This document shows positions 33,453 through 35,149 of a stretch of DNA of 35,149 nt, one piece after another. Positions within the stretch are counted from its first letter, which is position 1; the number at the start of each line of letters is the position of its first letter. The stretch spans positions 1 to 35,149 of the forward strand of contig JAZRPZ010000106.1 of assembly GCA_045649485.1 (NCBI GenBank). The letters are read 5' to 3'. The position numbers were made by a program, and so were the translations under genes. The notes beneath the pieces were generated by a model that worked only from the letters and a program-made list of their open reading frames with translations, was not told the DNA's origin and made no database searches. Origin of the DNA: RUG11247 sp045649485 (lineage in GTDB: Bacteria; Bacillota; Clostridia; Christensenellales; Aristaeellaceae).

Positions 33453-35039
33453 ATGAAACAACTTCTTTCGATCCTGCTAATACTCGTTTTGATATCCATA
33501 CCGGCATATGCTGCCGGATATCCATCGCAGAGCATACAAACCGAATATGTATCCGTTGACGATAAAGACATGCAGCGCCTGTACATCAACTTCCCCGCCG
33601 AAGGGTATGACACCGCACTGGCCTGCGCCGAAATGCTCATTGCTTACATGACACTGCCTGAGGACAGCGTAATAGCACGCACCTCCACCCACACATCGCT
33701 GCACGCTGAGATAAGCTCAGGTTCGGTCGATTCCTATATTGATGTTTACTTCGCCGACAGCGAGACCGTTAGGCTGGAGCTTACATTGCCTGTCGGACAG
33801 GTAATACCTGCATCCGGTATCACTGCCTCCGACAGTGAGACCGTTAGGCCGGAGCTTACGTTGCCCGTCGGACAGGTAATACCCGCATCCGGTATCACTG
33901 CAACCGAAGCTGCCGCCGCGCCCGTGTGTCCATCACCGCAATGGTTTATGGAAACCGATAAGCAGATAATAAATGCTACCATTGATCTGGCTTCCAGCCC
34001 TGATTTTCTCAAAGCACTTTCAATTCCCGAAGAAGTATATTTCAATATCATTTCTTCCACCGAATATGCAGCCGGCGAAAATGCAGAAGATACCTACGTT
34101 GCTATATACGCCCCGCAGGACATGTCGCTGCTTACAAATGACATTTTGGATATCGAATACGATACCGACAGCAATCAGTTCTTCCCGCAGATAATGAATA
34201 TGATGCTCTACAGCATGATGTCTGATGTGGAGATCGCGGCAACGAGCACGGTAAAGCTGACCGATTTCATGCCCTGCGCAAATATCGTTCCTACAGCGTT
34301 TATCTACATGTCCGGTGACGGCAACGAAGGTACCGCACTGATGCTCATACACAGCACAAATGACAACATAATGAGCGTAACCTCTCAGATCATACCTTAT
34401 AGCATCGCAAAGCAGCTGACCGACCCTTCCTCAGACCTTTTCTTTGCACTTAGTTATGCCGGTTTTATAATAATGCAGGAGGGCGATGAGTTTACCCAAT
34501 TCGACGCTTCACTTATGACAGCCCCCGCAATAACACCGGTTACGGCCGATGATGAATGGCTTGCCGACACCGCATTGTACATGGCAGGTAAGCTTGCCGA
34601 ACAGGCCAGAAACAAAGAGTATCTGTCCATGTATACAGATGATCCTGAAGTCATCAATATCTGCGATAATATCGGCCGTTTCATCCCTCAGATGTGTACC
34701 GTTACCTCTATCGAATATTTCGGTATCGATATGCTTACAGAACTTATTCCCGAAATAAGCGGCTTTTTGCTGGCTTCCGGCTATAAAGATACGATTATGT
34801 ATTACTACGCTCCGCAAATCGGCAAGCTTATCACTCAAGCCAATATAAACCTTTATGGAGTAAAGTATATTGTTGCGGGAACGGTCTGCACTGTTAGTGA
34901 AGCCTTCTTTGCGGAAGCAGACTTCATAAGCTGCAACGTTACCGTGAACTGCGGCAACGGTTACAACGTGATAGTTTCCTTTGCCAATTACGGAAACGGC
35001 ATAATCCACGTTACCGCTCAGCCAATCCCTGCAGAGTGA
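33453..35039 (+). CDS. Secreted protein of unknown function with internal duplication
   Basis: A 528-residue exported protein I do not recognise. The signal peptide is MKQLLSILLILVLISIPAYA, cleaved probably after AYA, with no lipobox. The mature part begins with a small alpha/beta region (about 25-100). Residues 102-151 are two near-identical 25-residue copies beginning DSETVR. A long region follows with repeated short helices and strands that carry many Met, Tyr and acidic residues (PQDMSLLTNDILDIEYD, IMNMMLYSMMSD). No cysteine-rich, catalytic or cell-wall anchor motif is visible. The start is placed by GGAGG at 33442-33446; a longer frame from 33417 overlaps the terminator. Codon use is less biased and more A/T-ending than the neighbouring oxidoreductase, consistent with low expression. 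Confidence 0.85.
   Translation: MKQLLSILLILVLISIPAYAAGYPSQSIQTEYVSVDDKDMQRLYINFPAEGYDTALACAEMLIAYMTLPEDSVIARTSTHTSLHAEISSGSVDSYIDVYFADSETVRLELTLPVGQVIPASGITASDSETVRPELTLPVGQVIPASGITATEAAAAPVCPSPQWFMETDKQIINATIDLASSPDFLKALSIPEEVYFNIISSTEYAAGENAEDTYVAIYAPQDMSLLTNDILDIEYDTDSNQFFPQIMNMMLYSMMSDVEIAATSTVKLTDFMPCANIVPTAFIYMSGDGNEGTALMLIHSTNDNIMSVTSQIIPYSIAKQLTDPSSDLFFALSYAGFIIMQEGDEFTQFDASLMTAPAITPVTADDEWLADTALYMAGKLAEQARNKEYLSMYTDDPEVINICDNIGRFIPQMCTVTSIEYFGIDMLTELIPEISGFLLASGYKDTIMYYYAPQIGKLITQANINLYGVKYIVAGTVCTVSEAFFAEADFISCNVTVNCGNGYNVIVSFANYGNGIIHVTAQPIPAE
33756..33905 (+). repeat. Two 75-bp tandem direct repeats inside the secreted protein gene
   Basis: Copy one is 33756-33830, copy two 33831-33905, in frame. 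They differ at seven positions giving two amino-acid changes (Leu to Pro at repeat residue 7, Ser to Thr at 25), so the duplication is recent but not brand new. Each copy encodes a block containing ELTLPVGQVIPASGIT. Confidence 0.95.
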
Positions 35040-35149
35040 ATCAGATCACTGTTAACTACTAACCGAGATTAGATGCTTTTCCAAAATATGCAAATAAAAC
35101 AAGCGCGCGCCCTTGGTTTCCTCTGGGGGTCGCCCCCTGCTTTTCCGAC

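Noticed and set aside
35040..35149. Hairpin GGGGG-TCG-CCCCC followed by TGCTTTT near the window end (35125-35143)
   Set aside because: The stem is only 5 bp with a 3-base loop and the T run is interrupted. It may be a terminator of the secreted protein gene or part of the next gene, but the window ends before this can be judged. The 110 bp hold no other feature I can see.

Overview
The window looks like chromosomal DNA of a low-to-moderate GC Gram-positive anaerobe, most likely a gut Clostridia (Oscillospirales/Christensenellales-like). The reasons are pyruvate phosphate dikinase, a paired GlgC/GlgD ADP-glucose pyrophosphorylase, a PadR plus DUF1700/DUF4097 pair, a CapA-like protein, strong GGAGG ribosome binding sites, SigA-type promoters and compact hairpin-T terminators. 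The lineage is an inference from gene content, not a placement. I see no rRNA, tRNA, CRISPR array, integrase or transposase.

Layout. 1-1156 is the C-terminal half of ppdK. About 1281-3960 is a visibly AT-rich island with an FAD-dependent oxidoreductase, a divergent PocR-AraC regulator, and two gene remnants at its left edge that no ORF caller would list: a frameshifted carboxypeptidase-like tail and the first 25 codons of a second FAD oxidoreductase. 4102-4749 is a DEDDh exonuclease. 4781-10248 is a minus-strand glycogen operon, glgC-glgD-glgA, followed by a CbbX/SpoVK-type AAA+ ATPase. Its glycogen synthase carries a roughly 111-residue Lys/Ala/Pro tail with four near-identical basic repeats, and the AAA+ protein next to it has a linker of similar composition. 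10442-11804 is a padR-DUF4097 pair. 12025-15888 holds a class A penicillin-binding protein and a membrane-anchored CapA-like protein.

15938-18265 is a cytoplasmic GH2 glycosidase. 18345-23210 is a minus-strand operon: PfkB kinase, then potA-potB-potC-potD. Divergent from it, 23360-26586 encodes a small lipoprotein and an isomerase/oxidoreductase/isomerase sugar module. 26644-29468 is the TrkA/TrkH potassium uptake pair, then a MATE exporter (29603-30958), a CDF metal exporter (31005-32174, minus), a second and apparently highly expressed Gfo/Idh/MocA oxidoreductase (32294-33388), and an unrecognised secreted protein with a recent 75-bp tandem duplication (33453-35039).

How it fits together. 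Most of the window is central housekeeping: PEP/pyruvate interconversion, glycogen storage, peptidoglycan synthesis, K+ and polyamine uptake, metal and drug efflux. Accessory sugar catabolism is added to this. The most unusual element is the glycogen locus, where the synthase has a histone-H1-like tail and is followed by an AAA+ remodelling ATPase. By analogy with CbbX acting on Rubisco, this may be an enzyme and its remodeller, but that is a hypothesis.
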